Shown: positions 24,585 through 34,597, numbered from the stretch's first letter. The stretch is DNA of 64,000 nt from JAAURS01 sp044923475 (GCF_044923475.1 NZ_CP137338.1:1426001-1490000), one strand, 5' to 3'. Made by a program: numbers and translations. Notes: a model not told the origin generated them from the letters alone.

Positions 24585-26069
24585 CTACTTTTCCGCTAAC
24601 ACCCAATTGACTAGCGTCCTAACCCCAAAGCCCGTGGCTCCGGTATTGTGGTAGCCGCTTTCCTTCTCGGTCCAGACGGGACCTGCCACATCCAGGTGCG
24701 CCCAAGGCGTTTCTTTGACAAACTGCTTCAAAAAAAGCGCTGCCGTAATCGAACCGCCAGGCCGCGGCCCCGTATTTTTCATGTCCGCGATCGGGGACTT
24801 CATGCCCTCGAAATATTTGTCTTCTAGGGGCATTCGCCACATTTTTTCTCCAGCTTGGTCCGAGGCGCTCAGCAACGCATTGGCTAGCTCGTCCTGCGGA
24901 CTCCAGATCCCGGCAATATCGTTGCCCAAGGCGACAATGCAGGCTCCGGTCAGAGTGGCCAAATCCACGATCGCATCCACGCCTAGTTTTTCGGCAAACA
25001 CCAGCGCGTCGGCCAAGGTGAGGCGGCCTTCGGCATCGGTGTTGTTGATTTCAATGGTCTTGCCATTGGAAGCGGTCAAAATATCGCCGGGATGGATGGC
25101 CCGACCGCTAATCATGTTTTCCGTGGCCGCGACGATGAAGTGAACTTCCGCATCCGGTTTCAAAAGACCCACGACTTTAGCCGCCCCCAATGTTGCAGCC
25201 GATCCGGCCATGTCCATCTTCATCGTTTCGATGCCGCTGCCCGTGGGCTTGATGTTGAGGCCGCCCGAATCGAAGGTCAAACCTTTGCCAATGATGGCCA
25301 GCTTGCGCGTCGGCGTTCCCGAGGGTTTGTAGGTGAGATGGATAAACTTAGGCGGCATGTCAGAGGCTTGAGCGACGCCCAGAAAAGCACCCATTCCCAG
25401 GGCCTCGCAGGCTTCCTTTTCCAATACTTCCAAGCTCAAACCGAGTTCTTGCGCGAGTTGAGCGGCAGTATCGGCCAAGCTCATGGGCGTGACGACATTG
25501 GCCGGGGCGTTCACCAATTCGCGGGCGAGGATGACGCCTTCGCAGATCTGCTGCGCTTTGGCGATCGCCGCTGCCCGATCGCCAACCTCCAACACCTCGA
25601 TCTGCTCGACATACAGCCGCGAGCCGTTCTCGGTTTCCGATTTGAAGCGATTGTCTTGGTGGAGGGACAGCACCGCACCTTCTACGATCGCCTCTGCTGA
25701 AAGCGTCGCATTTTGCTCCCACAACGGCAGCGCGATTGCCACCGTTTTGCCTTTTTGCTTCTGGGCCGTCCGGGCGATCGCCGCTGCGGCTTGGCGCAAG
25801 CCTTCTAAAGACCAGCCCTCTGGCTTGCCCAGCCCCACTAGCACGATTTTGCGGGCCAAACCGCTTCCGGAAGGCGTCCGAAGCCAAACGGTTTCGCCAG
25901 ATTTACCCTTAAATTCGTTTTCGGCGATGACCTCTTGCAGGAGTCCATCTAGCGCCGAATTGAGAGTGCCAAACGCTGCGGACTGTTCCGCCTGCTCTTC
26001 AAAAAAACCAACGCCCAAACAGTCTCCAGACCATTGATGCAGCGGCGTATCTGTTGCTTGAATCTTCAT
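24585..26069 (-). CDS. pepA: Cytosol leucyl aminopeptidase (M17)
   Basis: A 494-residue M17 peptidase. The N-terminal domain is variable. The C-terminal catalytic domain carries the two-zinc site: Lys near 260 in IGKGLTFDSGGLNIKP, Asp in MKMDMAGSA, and the signature NTDAEGRLTLADAL near 341-354. It ends with PWAHLDVAGPVW ... TGFGVRTLVNWV. The length is that of full bacterial leucyl aminopeptidases. It removes N-terminal amino acids in the cytoplasm during protein turnover, and some members also bind DNA. The gene appears monocistronic and starts with MKIQATDTPLH. Confidence 0.95.
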   Translation of the reverse strand: MKIQATDTPLHQWSGDCLGVGFFEEQAEQSAAFGTLNSALDGLLQEVIAENEFKGKSGETVWLRTPSGSGLARKIVLVGLGKPEGWSLEGLRQAAAAIARTAQKQKGKTVAIALPLWEQNATLSAEAIVEGAVLSLHQDNRFKSETENGSRLYVEQIEVLEVGDRAAAIAKAQQICEGVILARELVNAPANVVTPMSLADTAAQLAQELGLSLEVLEKEACEALGMGAFLGVAQASDMPPKFIHLTYKPSGTPTRKLAIIGKGLTFDSGGLNIKPTGSGIETMKMDMAGSAATLGAAKVVGLLKPDAEVHFIVAATENMISGRAIHPGDILTASNGKTIEINNTDAEGRLTLADALVFAEKLGVDAIVDLATLTGACIVALGNDIAGIWSPQDELANALLSASDQAGEKMWRMPLEDKYFEGMKSPIADMKNTGPRPGGSITAALFLKQFVKETPWAHLDVAGPVWTEKESGYHNTGATGFGVRTLVNWVLAEK

Positions 26070-26269
26070 AAATGTTGCTTTGACCTCGGATGAGCATCGC
26101 GTTCGAGAACCTTCACACCCTTTATTCTGTCAGAGACGACGCCTCTTGTGCCGAACTGTTGCGCGCATCTCTATGGCCGATGTGTCGGTCGTAGCGTTAT
26201 GCCCGTCGTGAGGTCGTCTAGAATGCATAGAGCGATCGTGCGTCGAGGCTGGATTTTGGAGTCGATATC

Positions 26270-28468
26270 ATGCGTCAATCCTTGCTTTCCTCCATCAAGA
26301 AATCTTCGCCATTACTGCTGTCTATGGGGTTAGGCGGCGCAGTTGTGGTGGGTTCGTTTTTTGCCCTGTCTAGGCTGTGGCCGCAGGTGGACGCACCAGA
26401 AGAGCCGATCGCCACGGTCGCGCCCAGCGCTCCAGAGAGTCGCGTTCTGGCTCAATCTTTCCAGCCCGCTACCGTCCGTCGCCCCATCTTTGAAGGTCTC
26501 GTCCGCAGCGGAACGCCTCTCGAACAGCAGCAGGCGCGCTACGTACTGGCCGCCGACGCCGTGCGGCAAGGCAACGGGAAAGACGCCCTCCAATGGCTGG
26601 ACGATCTAGAGACGCGCTACGCCGTCCTAGCGCCCAACATTTTGGCACTCCGCGCCCAGGCCCATGCCCTCAACCAACAAGACGACTTGGCAAACCCGCT
26701 CTGGCAAGCAATCCTCAAGCAGTTTCCCCAAAGTGCGGCGGCGGGGGAGGCTTACTTTAACCTCAACAAAAGCGATCCCCGCTATGGCGATCGGGCGATC
26801 GCCGACCTTCCCGCTCATCCCCGCACCGTCGAGATTGCCCTCGCGCGCCTCAAAAAATCCCCCAACGATCGCGCGCTATTGTTACTGGTGGCCCAATATG
26901 GCCTCCACTTAAAAGACTACAAAACCTATCTCGATCGCCTGACCCAGAAGTTTGCACCCCAACTGACAGCCCAAGACTGGCAAACCGTTGCCTTTGGCTA
27001 CTGGGAAAAACAAAAGTACAAAGAAGCGGGGCTTGCCTACAGCCGCGCTCCCGCCACCTCGCGCAACGCCTACCGCGCCGCACGCGGCCTTCAGTTGGGC
27101 GGCGAAAAAAATGCGGCCATTGCCGCCTACCAGCGCGCGATCGCCGCCTTCCCCGAGGCTCCCGAAACCCCCAAAGCCCTGATTCGGTTAGCAGACCTCA
27201 GCGAAGAACGCCCAGCGATCGCCGCCCTCGACCGGGCGATCGCCCTAGCCCAACGCCTCAAACGCCCTGAAGATCTGGCGGATGCCCTGGCGCGCAAGGC
27301 AAATCGCCTCGCCAAGATTGACGCCACAGTCCAAGCCGCCGTCGAAGCGCAACTTCTAGAACAATCCAGCCAGAGCGAAGCCGCCGCGACCCTTCGCTGG
27401 AAACGGGCTTGGACTGCCGCTCAAGGCCAGCAGTTGGATAGCGCGACTGAATGGGCGACTGCCATTGCGCGATCGAATCCCAATAGCGAACTCGCACCCA
27501 AAGCCCTTTTTTGGGCCGGAAAATGGGCGGATCGGTTGGGCAAAACCCAACAGCGCCAACAGTTCTTCGCTCAACTCTGGCAGCGCCATCCCGAGTCCTA
27601 CTACACTTGGCGCGCCGCCGGGCTTTCGGGACTGCCCGTCGGCGATTTCCAATCCATTCACGGCCAACCCGTTCCCCTCCAAACCCCTACCAGCCGTTTG
27701 CCGCTGAGTGCGGGTTCTGCGGCCCTGCGCGAGCTGTATGCCCTCGGAGAAGGCAAGACGGCCTGGGAAACTTGGCAGCTAGAATTTCAAAACCGCCAAA
27801 CCCCTTCCATTGCCGAACAATTGACCGATGGACTGGTGCGTCTAGAAGTCGGCGAGTACCTGGACGGGCTGTTCATGCTGGGCAACCTGCGCGATCGCGT
27901 CCTCACAGAACCCGAACAACAGTCCCAGCTTGCCGTACTTCAGTCTCTCCGCCAAGATCCGCGCTACTGGCAAGCGCTGTATCCGATGCCCTACTGGAGC
28001 GATATCCAGCGCTGGGCGCAGAACCATGCCGTCAATCCCGTGCTCTCCCTCGCCCTGATGCGCCAAGAATCTCGGTTCGAACCGACTATTCAATCGGTGG
28101 CAGGGGCCATGGGATTGATGCAGCTCATGCCCGAAACTGCTGCTGAAGTAGCCTCCCAACTGAAGCTCGAAACCTATCGCCTCGAAGACCCCAGCGATAA
28201 CATTCGCCTCGGAACCTGGTATCTCAACTCCACCCATCAGACCTATCAGGGTAACTCGATGTTGGCGATCGCCAGCTATAACGCAGGTCCCGGCAGCGTT
28301 GCAAAGTGGCTGCAAACCCTAGATACTCGCGATGCCGATATTTTCGTCGAAACCATCCCCTTTGACGAAACCCAAGGCTACGTCAAATCCGTCCTCGAAA
28401 ATTACTGGAACTACGCCCGACTCTACAATACCCAATTTGCCAAAGCCCTCGGTTCTCGAACGCCATAG
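26270..28468 (+). CDS. slt: Soluble-type lytic murein transglycosylase with TPR-like superhelix
   Basis: A 732-residue protein. It has an N-terminal hydrophobic segment (about residues 12-30) for export or anchoring and a long alpha-helical, TPR-like region from about 70 to 560. A C-terminal SLT catalytic domain follows. The catalytic glutamate is in ALMRQESRFEPT (about residue 599), followed by GAMGLMQLMPETA and AIASYNAGPGSVAKW. The family cleaves peptidoglycan to 1,6-anhydromuropeptides in the periplasm. The length and layout match the 70-kDa Slt class. The gene lies alone, divergent from pepA. Confidence 0.9.
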   Translation: MRQSLLSSIKKSSPLLLSMGLGGAVVVGSFFALSRLWPQVDAPEEPIATVAPSAPESRVLAQSFQPATVRRPIFEGLVRSGTPLEQQQARYVLAADAVRQGNGKDALQWLDDLETRYAVLAPNILALRAQAHALNQQDDLANPLWQAILKQFPQSAAAGEAYFNLNKSDPRYGDRAIADLPAHPRTVEIALARLKKSPNDRALLLLVAQYGLHLKDYKTYLDRLTQKFAPQLTAQDWQTVAFGYWEKQKYKEAGLAYSRAPATSRNAYRAARGLQLGGEKNAAIAAYQRAIAAFPEAPETPKALIRLADLSEERPAIAALDRAIALAQRLKRPEDLADALARKANRLAKIDATVQAAVEAQLLEQSSQSEAAATLRWKRAWTAAQGQQLDSATEWATAIARSNPNSELAPKALFWAGKWADRLGKTQQRQQFFAQLWQRHPESYYTWRAAGLSGLPVGDFQSIHGQPVPLQTPTSRLPLSAGSAALRELYALGEGKTAWETWQLEFQNRQTPSIAEQLTDGLVRLEVGEYLDGLFMLGNLRDRVLTEPEQQSQLAVLQSLRQDPRYWQALYPMPYWSDIQRWAQNHAVNPVLSLALMRQESRFEPTIQSVAGAMGLMQLMPETAAEVASQLKLETYRLEDPSDNIRLGTWYLNSTHQTYQGNSMLAIASYNAGPGSVAKWLQTLDTRDADIFVETIPFDETQGYVKSVLENYWNYARLYNTQFAKALGSRTP

Positions 28469-28507
28469 CCTTTCCTTCAGCCTATTTCCCTTCAGTCCAT
28501 CGACGCA

Positions 28508-29167
28508 CTATTGCCGAAACCTGATCTGGCTTCGTACTTCCGGCTTCTGCCGTTCTGCCGCGCCGTAGCCAGGAGTCGTTTGCCTGGACCACACGACCAA
28601 ATCGCTGCCATCGATCGTTTCCGTCCAGCCCAGCATTTTAAGGATAAGCTGACCGTTTTCACAGTCCATCCCCCGCAGAGAATACCAGTTTTCCTTCGTC
28701 TTCCCAGGCGGTCCTTGACGCCACACTAGCAAATCGAGCGGAATTCCCGAACGAACGCCGAACCCTCTTCCCCAGCAGGCTCTCCATAAATCCCTCGCCG
28801 TCGTGCAGTACAAGGTATAGTTTTCAGGCGCCTCGCAAAAACGGTACAGATAAAAACCCTCTTGGGGAGCCTTTAAAATGGGGTAAAACGAATAAGAGAG
28901 TAATGCTTGATACAAAAGATCCCAGTAGACCGAACTCGCTCGAACGAGCATCTTAATTGGTGCGTCTTTGACCTTAGCGGTTGCAATGACCCCTTCTTTT
29001 GAAGACAGTAACTGCACGCTGTCAAATAACGGTTCCGTCCTCAACTGCTGGTTGGAAAGTAGGCTCGTTTGTCCTTGCACAAACCCATCTACAAAGGACT
29101 GAATTAACACCTCATCGGATAAGCCGCCACTGTGACGGGGAGCGCCAATTTCAATATGACTGGCCAT
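28508..29167 (-). CDS. Conserved cyanobacterial protein of unknown function
   Basis: A 219-residue soluble protein with no signal peptide or membrane helix. Notable text is IQSFVDGFVQGQTSLLSNQQLRTE near the N-terminus, AKVKDAPIKMLVRASSVYWDLL in the middle and a Trp/Gly-rich C-terminal half (DLWRACWGRGFGVRSGIPLDLLVWRQGPPGKTKENW). The end is basic. I believe orthologues exist in other cyanobacteria but know of no function. It converges with slt, 39 bases between stops. Confidence 0.65.
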   Translation of the reverse strand: MASHIEIGAPRHSGGLSDEVLIQSFVDGFVQGQTSLLSNQQLRTEPLFDSVQLLSSKEGVIATAKVKDAPIKMLVRASSVYWDLLYQALLSYSFYPILKAPQEGFYLYRFCEAPENYTLYCTTARDLWRACWGRGFGVRSGIPLDLLVWRQGPPGKTKENWYSLRGMDCENGQLILKMLGWTETIDGSDLVVWSRQTTPGYGAAERQKPEVRSQIRFRQ

Positions 29168-29649
29168 AGCAAACTCCTGGGATAAACTTTGGCTGAGGCA
29201 CCATACCTTGGATGAACCAGATCATCGTTCAATAAAATAGAAGTTGACAGACTTTAAAGCGAGGAGTTTCCTCAAGCGCGCACTTGCAGACCCATAGCGG
29301 GATATAACTCGAATGGATTTACATTTCATTCAATCGGTTCGGATAGCACGATAGAGTTGTATCGCTGATGGCAAGCTGCATTTGCGCTCAATCAACCTAG
29401 CTCAACTCAGATAAAAATGTCACCTATCTTTATTGACATATAAAAACTTATCCTATCCAATAGTGCCCCATTCTTCGGGTTTCTGACAACACAGGCACTT
29501 TCTGTAGCAGTCCTCTAAAATAAGCGCGAGATTGCTCGGCTTTTGCCCTTCGAACGCTGCAGTAGTCCGAAGGCGCGCGCCCGGTCATTTGCTACCGATC
29601 TGCTCGAATCCATAAAACCTCACCCATCTGCGGTCCCTTCCCCCAGCCC
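29168..29649. other. Divergent intergenic region upstream of ppk1
   Basis: About 480 non-coding bases between two divergent genes. The best promoter for ppk1 is TTGACA at 29433-29438 with TATCCA at 29454-29459 (spacing 15), which would leave a 5' leader of about 185 bases. I see no convincing riboswitch or conserved regulator site; Pho-box-like direct repeats were looked for by eye and not found. Confidence 0.4.
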
Positions 29650-32022
29650 ATGAAAAATTCTAATATTCGGATTTATCAGCTTGCCAGCGAATTGAAACTC
29701 AGTTCCAAGGACGTTTTGCAACTGTGTCGCGATTTACAGCTCTCCGCAACGGCATCTACGAGTTCGCTGTCTCCAGACGATGCCAAGCTAATTCGCCTGC
29801 AGGCTAACGGACACGACGATTCGAGTTCCCCTGCTCCAGAGGCTTTAGATGAGACGCCCATCGAACCGGTCATTCCCGAATCGCTCTACAGCCCACAGTA
29901 TTACTTCAATCGAGAGTTGAGCTGGTTGCGCTTTAACGAACGCGTCCTCCACGAGGCCTTCGATCCGCGCAATCCCCTTCTAGAGCGCCTCAAGTTTATG
30001 GCGATCTTTAGCAGCAATCTGGATGAGTACTTTATGGTGCGCATTTCTGGATTAAAGCAACAGGTGGAGGCTCAAGTGACCAAGCGCACGCCCGACGGGA
30101 TGACGCCTCAAGAGCAGCTTGATGCCATCCGTAACGAGCTTCAGCCCACCGTCGTCCGCCAGCATCAGTATTTTGCACAGGAATTGAAGCCCCAACTGAC
30201 CCAAGCGGGCATTCGATTGCTGGACTACGACGACCTCAGCGATCGCCAAATTGAGTCGCTCCAAACCTACTTTTTGGACCAAATTTTTCCAGTACTGACT
30301 CCTTTGGCGGTAGACCCAGGCCACCCATTTCCCTATATTTCCAGCCTGAGCCTCAACTTAGCCGTAGTGGTCAAAGATCGGGAAAATGGCGAAGAGCATT
30401 TCGCACGGGTTAAGGTGCCCGACCAACTGCCCCGGTTTGTAGCGCTACCCATTCCCAAAGGGGAAGCAGACAGCCTGCGCTGGTGGGGGGTTCCCCTCGA
30501 GCAGGTGATCGCCCAGAACCTCTACAAACTGTTTCCGGGAATGGAGATTCAGACCTGCCATCCCTTTCGCATTACGCGCAATGCCGACTTCGATCTCGAA
30601 GAAGACGAGGCCGACGATCTGCTGCTGGCCATCGAGCAGGAATTGCGGAAGCGGCGGTTTGGCTCTGTCATGCGGATGGAAATTCAAGTGGGTACCCCGC
30701 CAGACCTCCAAGCGACCCTAATGGAGGAAATGGATATTAGCGATCGGGATGTTTATGCCGTCGAGGGTCTATTGAGCCTGAACGATCTGTTTGCCCTCAG
30801 CAGCCTCCCTCTTCCCGAACTGAAAGATCCCCCTTGGACCCCAGTCATTCCGCCCCGGCTCAGAAAGCTAAAGGCCCTTCCCTTACCCGGAGAAGAAGCG
30901 CTAGACATGGGTAAAGCGCGAGGGGAAGAAGATCAGACGGATATTTTTTCCATCATTCGGGCTGGAGACGTACTGGTCCATCATCCCTACGATTCGTTTT
31001 TATCGACGGTGCATCGCTTTGTGGCAGAATCCGCCTACGATCCCAATGTCTTGACGATTAAAATAACGCTCTACCGCACCGCAGGCGATTCTAAGTTGGC
31101 GGATTCTCCCATTGTAAGCAGTCTGATTGCGGCAGCAGAAAATGGCAAGCAAGTGGTAGCCCTAGTGGAATTGAAGGCCCGCTTTGATGAAGCGAACAAC
31201 ATTCACTGGGCGCGCAAGCTTGAAAAAGTGGGCGCTCACGTCGTTTACGGGTTGGTCGGTCTAAAGACCCACACGAAGGTGGTGCTGGTCGTGCGTCGCG
31301 AAGGGCAGCAGCTGCGCCGATACGTCCACATCGGCACGGGCAACTACAATCCCAAAACGGCTCGGTTGTATACCGATTTGGGTCTATTTAGCTGTCGCGA
31401 GGATTTAGGGGCCGACCTGACGGACTTATTCAATCATTTGACGGGCTATTCCCGCCAGCTTTCCTATCGCAAAATCTTGGTAGCTCCCGTCAACCTCCGC
31501 GATCGCATGATCGAGTTTATTCAGCGAGAGATGGAGATGGCGCGTCGCGGGAAAGAGGGACGCATCATCGTCAAAATGAATTCCCTCTTAGATACTGATA
31601 TGATTGCGGCCTTGTATGCCGCCTCTCAGGCAGGCGTGCAGATCGATATTATCGTCCGGGGCAACTGCGCCCTCAAACCGGGCATTAACGGCATTAGCGA
31701 CTCCATCCGCGTCATCAGCATTATTGGCCGCTTTTTAGAGCACGAGCGCATCTTTTACTTTTACAACAACGGGCGACCCAAGGTGTTTATTGGCAGTGCC
31801 GACTGGCGCACCCGCAATTTAGAGCGGCGAGTCGAGGCTGTCGTACCCATCGAAGACCCCGACCTAGCGATGCAGCTGCGGGAACTGCTGGATCTGTACC
31901 TCAGCGATAATCGCCACGCCTGGGATTTACAGCCTGACGGTCAATACATTCAGCGCCGCCCTGCCGAAAATGAGTCAGACCGCAGCGCCCATCGGCTGCT
32001 CATGAGGATGGCTCAGTCGTGA
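29650..32022 (+). CDS. ppk1: Polyphosphate kinase 1 with N-terminal IF2_N-like domain
   Basis: A 790-residue protein. Residues about 75-775 are a full PPK1: YFNRELSWLRFNERVLHEA, FSSNLDEYFMVRISGLKQQ, the catalytic histidine near 560 in HIGTGNYNPKTARLYTDLG, and the second conserved histidine in FLEHERIFYF. It polymerises ATP gamma-phosphate into polyphosphate reversibly. Unusually, the first 50 residues (NIRIYQLASELKLSSKDVLQ ... SSLSPDDAKLIR) match the small N-terminal IF2_N fold of translation factor IF-2 (I-R-I-Y-x-L-A-x-E-L-x-x-S-x-K-D-V-L). A Ser/Pro-rich linker joins it to the kinase. Most cyanobacterial PPK1 proteins I recall start directly before YYLNRELSW. The added domain may bind RNA or protein (inference). 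Confidence 0.93.
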   Translation: MKNSNIRIYQLASELKLSSKDVLQLCRDLQLSATASTSSLSPDDAKLIRLQANGHDDSSSPAPEALDETPIEPVIPESLYSPQYYFNRELSWLRFNERVLHEAFDPRNPLLERLKFMAIFSSNLDEYFMVRISGLKQQVEAQVTKRTPDGMTPQEQLDAIRNELQPTVVRQHQYFAQELKPQLTQAGIRLLDYDDLSDRQIESLQTYFLDQIFPVLTPLAVDPGHPFPYISSLSLNLAVVVKDRENGEEHFARVKVPDQLPRFVALPIPKGEADSLRWWGVPLEQVIAQNLYKLFPGMEIQTCHPFRITRNADFDLEEDEADDLLLAIEQELRKRRFGSVMRMEIQVGTPPDLQATLMEEMDISDRDVYAVEGLLSLNDLFALSSLPLPELKDPPWTPVIPPRLRKLKALPLPGEEALDMGKARGEEDQTDIFSIIRAGDVLVHHPYDSFLSTVHRFVAESAYDPNVLTIKITLYRTAGDSKLADSPIVSSLIAAAENGKQVVALVELKARFDEANNIHWARKLEKVGAHVVYGLVGLKTHTKVVLVVRREGQQLRRYVHIGTGNYNPKTARLYTDLGLFSCREDLGADLTDLFNHLTGYSRQLSYRKILVAPVNLRDRMIEFIQREMEMARRGKEGRIIVKMNSLLDTDMIAALYAASQAGVQIDIIVRGNCALKPGINGISDSIRVISIIGRFLEHERIFYFYNNGRPKVFIGSADWRTRNLERRVEAVVPIEDPDLAMQLRELLDLYLSDNRHAWDLQPDGQYIQRRPAENESDRSAHRLLMRMAQS

Positions 32023-32213
32023 GCGTCAATCTACGCTAAAAGAAAAATTTCGAGGAAAGCACAAATGGCAACGTGCAATTGGCCGGATCCTCCTGTTGTT
32101 CGAACTTTACCTCCATTACTCTGAGCGAGGGCAAAGAATGTAATACAGTAATAGTCGAATCTGGAGTGTTTTTTAGGCTTCAGTCCCTTGGCGATGAGAG
32201 GAGAAAATTAATA

Positions 32214-32672
32214 GTGGGACAACGGAAATTGCTTTGGATACTACTGCTGTTTTTTGCAGTGGCAGGACTTTTTTCTGGTTTTGCGATCTGGCAAATTAGC
32301 CAATCCCAACAAAAAGAGCGAGACTTAGCGCGCGTTAAAACCGAGCTAGAGCAGGCCACCCAGCAAATGCAGATTTTAAAGGAGCAAAATACCGCCTCCA
32401 TTGCCGCCCGAGGCAAACTCCAAAAAGATCTGATGGCTGCTAAAAAGCAGTTGACGACCTTTCAACAGCAGGGTACGGATCTGTTGCAGCAGTTGAAGGT
32501 CGAGCAAACTCAGAAGAGTGCCTTGGCCTCAGAGAATTCCACCCTCAAGATAAAGCTGTCTGTGGCAGAGAAGCAGTTAGAATCGTTGCAACAAAGTTTG
32601 GGAGCGGTGCCCAGCCGTCCGAAGCCCATGACAAAACCAACGACAACGCCCAATTTTCTTCTGAATCCCTAG
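32214..32672 (+). CDS. Membrane-anchored coiled-coil protein
   Basis: A 152-residue protein. I place the start at the GTG at 32214 (VGQRKLLWILLLFFAV), which has GAGGAG 10-15 bases upstream. The in-frame extension to 32073 is not protein-like. One transmembrane helix (about residues 6-27) is followed by a heptad-rich coiled coil (about 33-130: QSQQKERDLARVKTELEQAT, and on to KSALASENSTLKIKLSVAEKQL) and a Pro/Thr-rich tail. Presumably it is anchored in the cytoplasmic membrane with the coil outside. Family and function are not recognised. Confidence 0.6.
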   Translation: MGQRKLLWILLLFFAVAGLFSGFAIWQISQSQQKERDLARVKTELEQATQQMQILKEQNTASIAARGKLQKDLMAAKKQLTTFQQQGTDLLQQLKVEQTQKSALASENSTLKIKLSVAEKQLESLQQSLGAVPSRPKPMTKPTTTPNFLLNP

Positions 32673-32707
32673 GGCGTCTCGTTCCCCTAAAGCAATTGCT
32701 GGAGGGT

Positions 32708-33115
32708 TCAGGGAGACTCTTTCCGATGCTGAACCTCAATGACGGTATGGACGTTTCCGCGAGGGGTAAAGTCTCCTTTGACCGTCATTTCTAAAGGGTC
32801 GCAGGCCGCTACTAGGTCATCCAAGATTTGGTTGACGGATTCTTCGTGGGAAATGTAGCGATCGCGATAGCTGTTGATATAGAGCTTTAGCCCCTTGAGT
32901 TCCACCACGCGTTGGTCGGGCATGTAGGCGACATGAATGGTGGCAAAGTCCGGATAGCCAGAAAACGGACATTTACAGGTGAATTCCGGCAGGGTAATCC
33001 GGATCTCGAAGCGGCGACCCACCCTCGGATTGGGAAAAGTAATCAATTCGCCTTCTTCGATCGACCGTTCGCCATACTTGATCGTCGAATCTGGAGCCTT
33101 TACGTCGGACGTCAT
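32708..33115 (-). CDS. queF: NADPH-dependent 7-cyano-7-deazaguanine reductase
   Basis: A 135-residue type I (short) QueF. It has the active-site sequence LPEFTCKCPFSGYPDFATIHVAY. By alignment with the Bacillus enzyme, the nucleophile is Cys49 in CPFSG and the catalytic acid is Asp56 in PDFA. The second conserved block is VELKGLKLYINSYRDRYISHEESVNQI. The enzyme reduces preQ0 to preQ1 in queuosine synthesis for tRNA. No preQ1 riboswitch is visible upstream on the minus strand. The gene appears monocistronic, and no other que gene is in the window. Confidence 0.94.
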   Translation of the reverse strand: MTSDVKAPDSTIKYGERSIEEGELITFPNPRVGRRFEIRITLPEFTCKCPFSGYPDFATIHVAYMPDQRVVELKGLKLYINSYRDRYISHEESVNQILDDLVAACDPLEMTVKGDFTPRGNVHTVIEVQHRKESP

Positions 33116-33346
33116 ACCTAAGCAGTCACTCTCAACGGTAGTAAATGTAGAAAATTAAAATGCTGAAAACTTGCGTTTAGACTTCACAGCGTTTGAGCTT
33201 TTCTATTGTACCGCTGACTTGAGGGTGCGATTCGGTGTTTGCGAATACCCAGGATTTAGAACTGTGCTTACACTGGTTATATCATGCTATGCCTTTGCCC
33301 TAGATTGCATGCGGCTAACCCCTAAGGACCTTTGGGCCACTTCATT

Positions 33347-34597
33347 ATGCAGAACTTTACGAACTGGCATTCTCTCCGTACCGTTGCTCGGCGACTCACA
33401 ATGCGCTTATTGCGCTGTGTTTTAGGCGCAGCGATGGCGATCGCCTTGTCTTTTGGAATGGCCGTCACCTCTCCCGCTTGGGCGGACTTGGTCCCCGCCC
33501 CAACGACGGCCCCAAACGCGATCGCGGCAAAACCCGCGATTGCCAAATCGGCATTAGCGCGAACCGCCGCGCCTCACAGCTTTGTGGCAGAGGCCGTCCA
33601 AAATGTGGGCAATACGATCGTTCGGATCGATACGGAGCGCACGGTGATCCGACGCCCGACAGAGCCGTTGTTTAGCGATCCGCTATTCCGCGACTTTTTT
33701 GGAGATGGGTACGGTCTCAACCCTCGCGAAGATCGTTTGCGGGGTCAGGGTTCTGGCTTTATTATCGACGGCAGCGGCATTATTCTAACCAATGCCCATG
33801 TGGTCAACGACGCCGATACGGTTTCGGTCACGCTTAAAGACGGACGTGCCTTTGAAGGGACCGTTCAGGGCGTCGACGAAGTTTCCGACTTAGCTGTTGT
33901 AAAACTGCGGGGTATCAAGGGTAAGCTGCCCGTCGCTCCCCTGGGCGACTCCGACGATATTCAGGTGGGCGACTGGGCGATCGCCGTCGGAAACCCCGTC
34001 GGTCTCGACAACACCGTCACCCTTGGCATTATCAGCACGTTGCATCGCCCTAGTGCGGATGTTGGTATCCCCAACAAGCGCCTCGACTTCATTCAAACCG
34101 ATGCTGCCATTAATCCCGGCAACTCTGGCGGCCCGCTCCTGAACGCTCAAGGTGAAGTGATCGGTATCAATACGGCCATTCGAGCTGATGCCATGGGGAT
34201 TGGTTTTGCGATTCCGATCAACAAAGCGAAATCCCTCACTGCGCGACTCGTGCGCGGCGAACGGATTTTACATCCCTATGTCGGCATTCAAATGACGACC
34301 CTCACACCCAAACTGGCTCGGGAAAACAATAAAGATCCGAACTCTCCCATCGCGCTGCCCGAAGTCAACGGCGTTTTGGTGATGAAGGTGCTGGCCAATA
34401 CTCCCGCTGCCTCTGCTGGCATGCGTTTGGGAGACGTCGTGACGGCCATTAACGGCAACCCTATTGTCAACGCTAACCAATTTCAGACAGTCGTGGAAAA
34501 TACTCCAGTCGGCGAGGTTCTCGACCTCACGGTCGAGCGCGGGAACCGCACCCAAATCGTCTCGGTGAAGACGGGCGAGCTGAAATCGGCAGCCTAA
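33347..34597 (+). CDS. HhoA/HtrA-type trypsin-like serine protease with PDZ domain
   Basis: A protein of about 416 residues with an N-terminal export signal (LRCVLGAAMAIALSFGMAVTSPAWAD) and a trypsin-like domain. The triad is His in LTNAHVVND, Asp in VSDLAVVKL and Ser in INPGNSGGPLLNAQG. One C-terminal PDZ domain follows (GVLVMKVLANTPAASAGMRLGDVVTAINGNPI). This is the Deg/HtrA architecture with one PDZ, as in cyanobacterial HhoA, HhoB and HtrA. Which of the three it represents cannot be decided here. It probably degrades or refolds damaged envelope proteins in the periplasm. The start is uncertain: ATGs at 33347 and 33401 are both possible, and I keep the longer. Confidence 0.88.
   Translation: MQNFTNWHSLRTVARRLTMRLLRCVLGAAMAIALSFGMAVTSPAWADLVPAPTTAPNAIAAKPAIAKSALARTAAPHSFVAEAVQNVGNTIVRIDTERTVIRRPTEPLFSDPLFRDFFGDGYGLNPREDRLRGQGSGFIIDGSGIILTNAHVVNDADTVSVTLKDGRAFEGTVQGVDEVSDLAVVKLRGIKGKLPVAPLGDSDDIQVGDWAIAVGNPVGLDNTVTLGIISTLHRPSADVGIPNKRLDFIQTDAAINPGNSGGPLLNAQGEVIGINTAIRADAMGIGFAIPINKAKSLTARLVRGERILHPYVGIQMTTLTPKLARENNKDPNSPIALPEVNGVLVMKVLANTPAASAGMRLGDVVTAINGNPIVNANQFQTVVENTPVGEVLDLTVERGNRTQIVSVKTGELKSAA

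Noticed and set aside
25092..26037. Two long plus-strand frames opposite pepA
   Set aside because: pepA is complete and well conserved on the minus strand. The opposing frames have random composition.
33116..33300. preQ1 riboswitch upstream of queF
   Set aside because: The minus-strand leader was read for the conserved preQ1-I loop and the A-rich tail. Neither is present.
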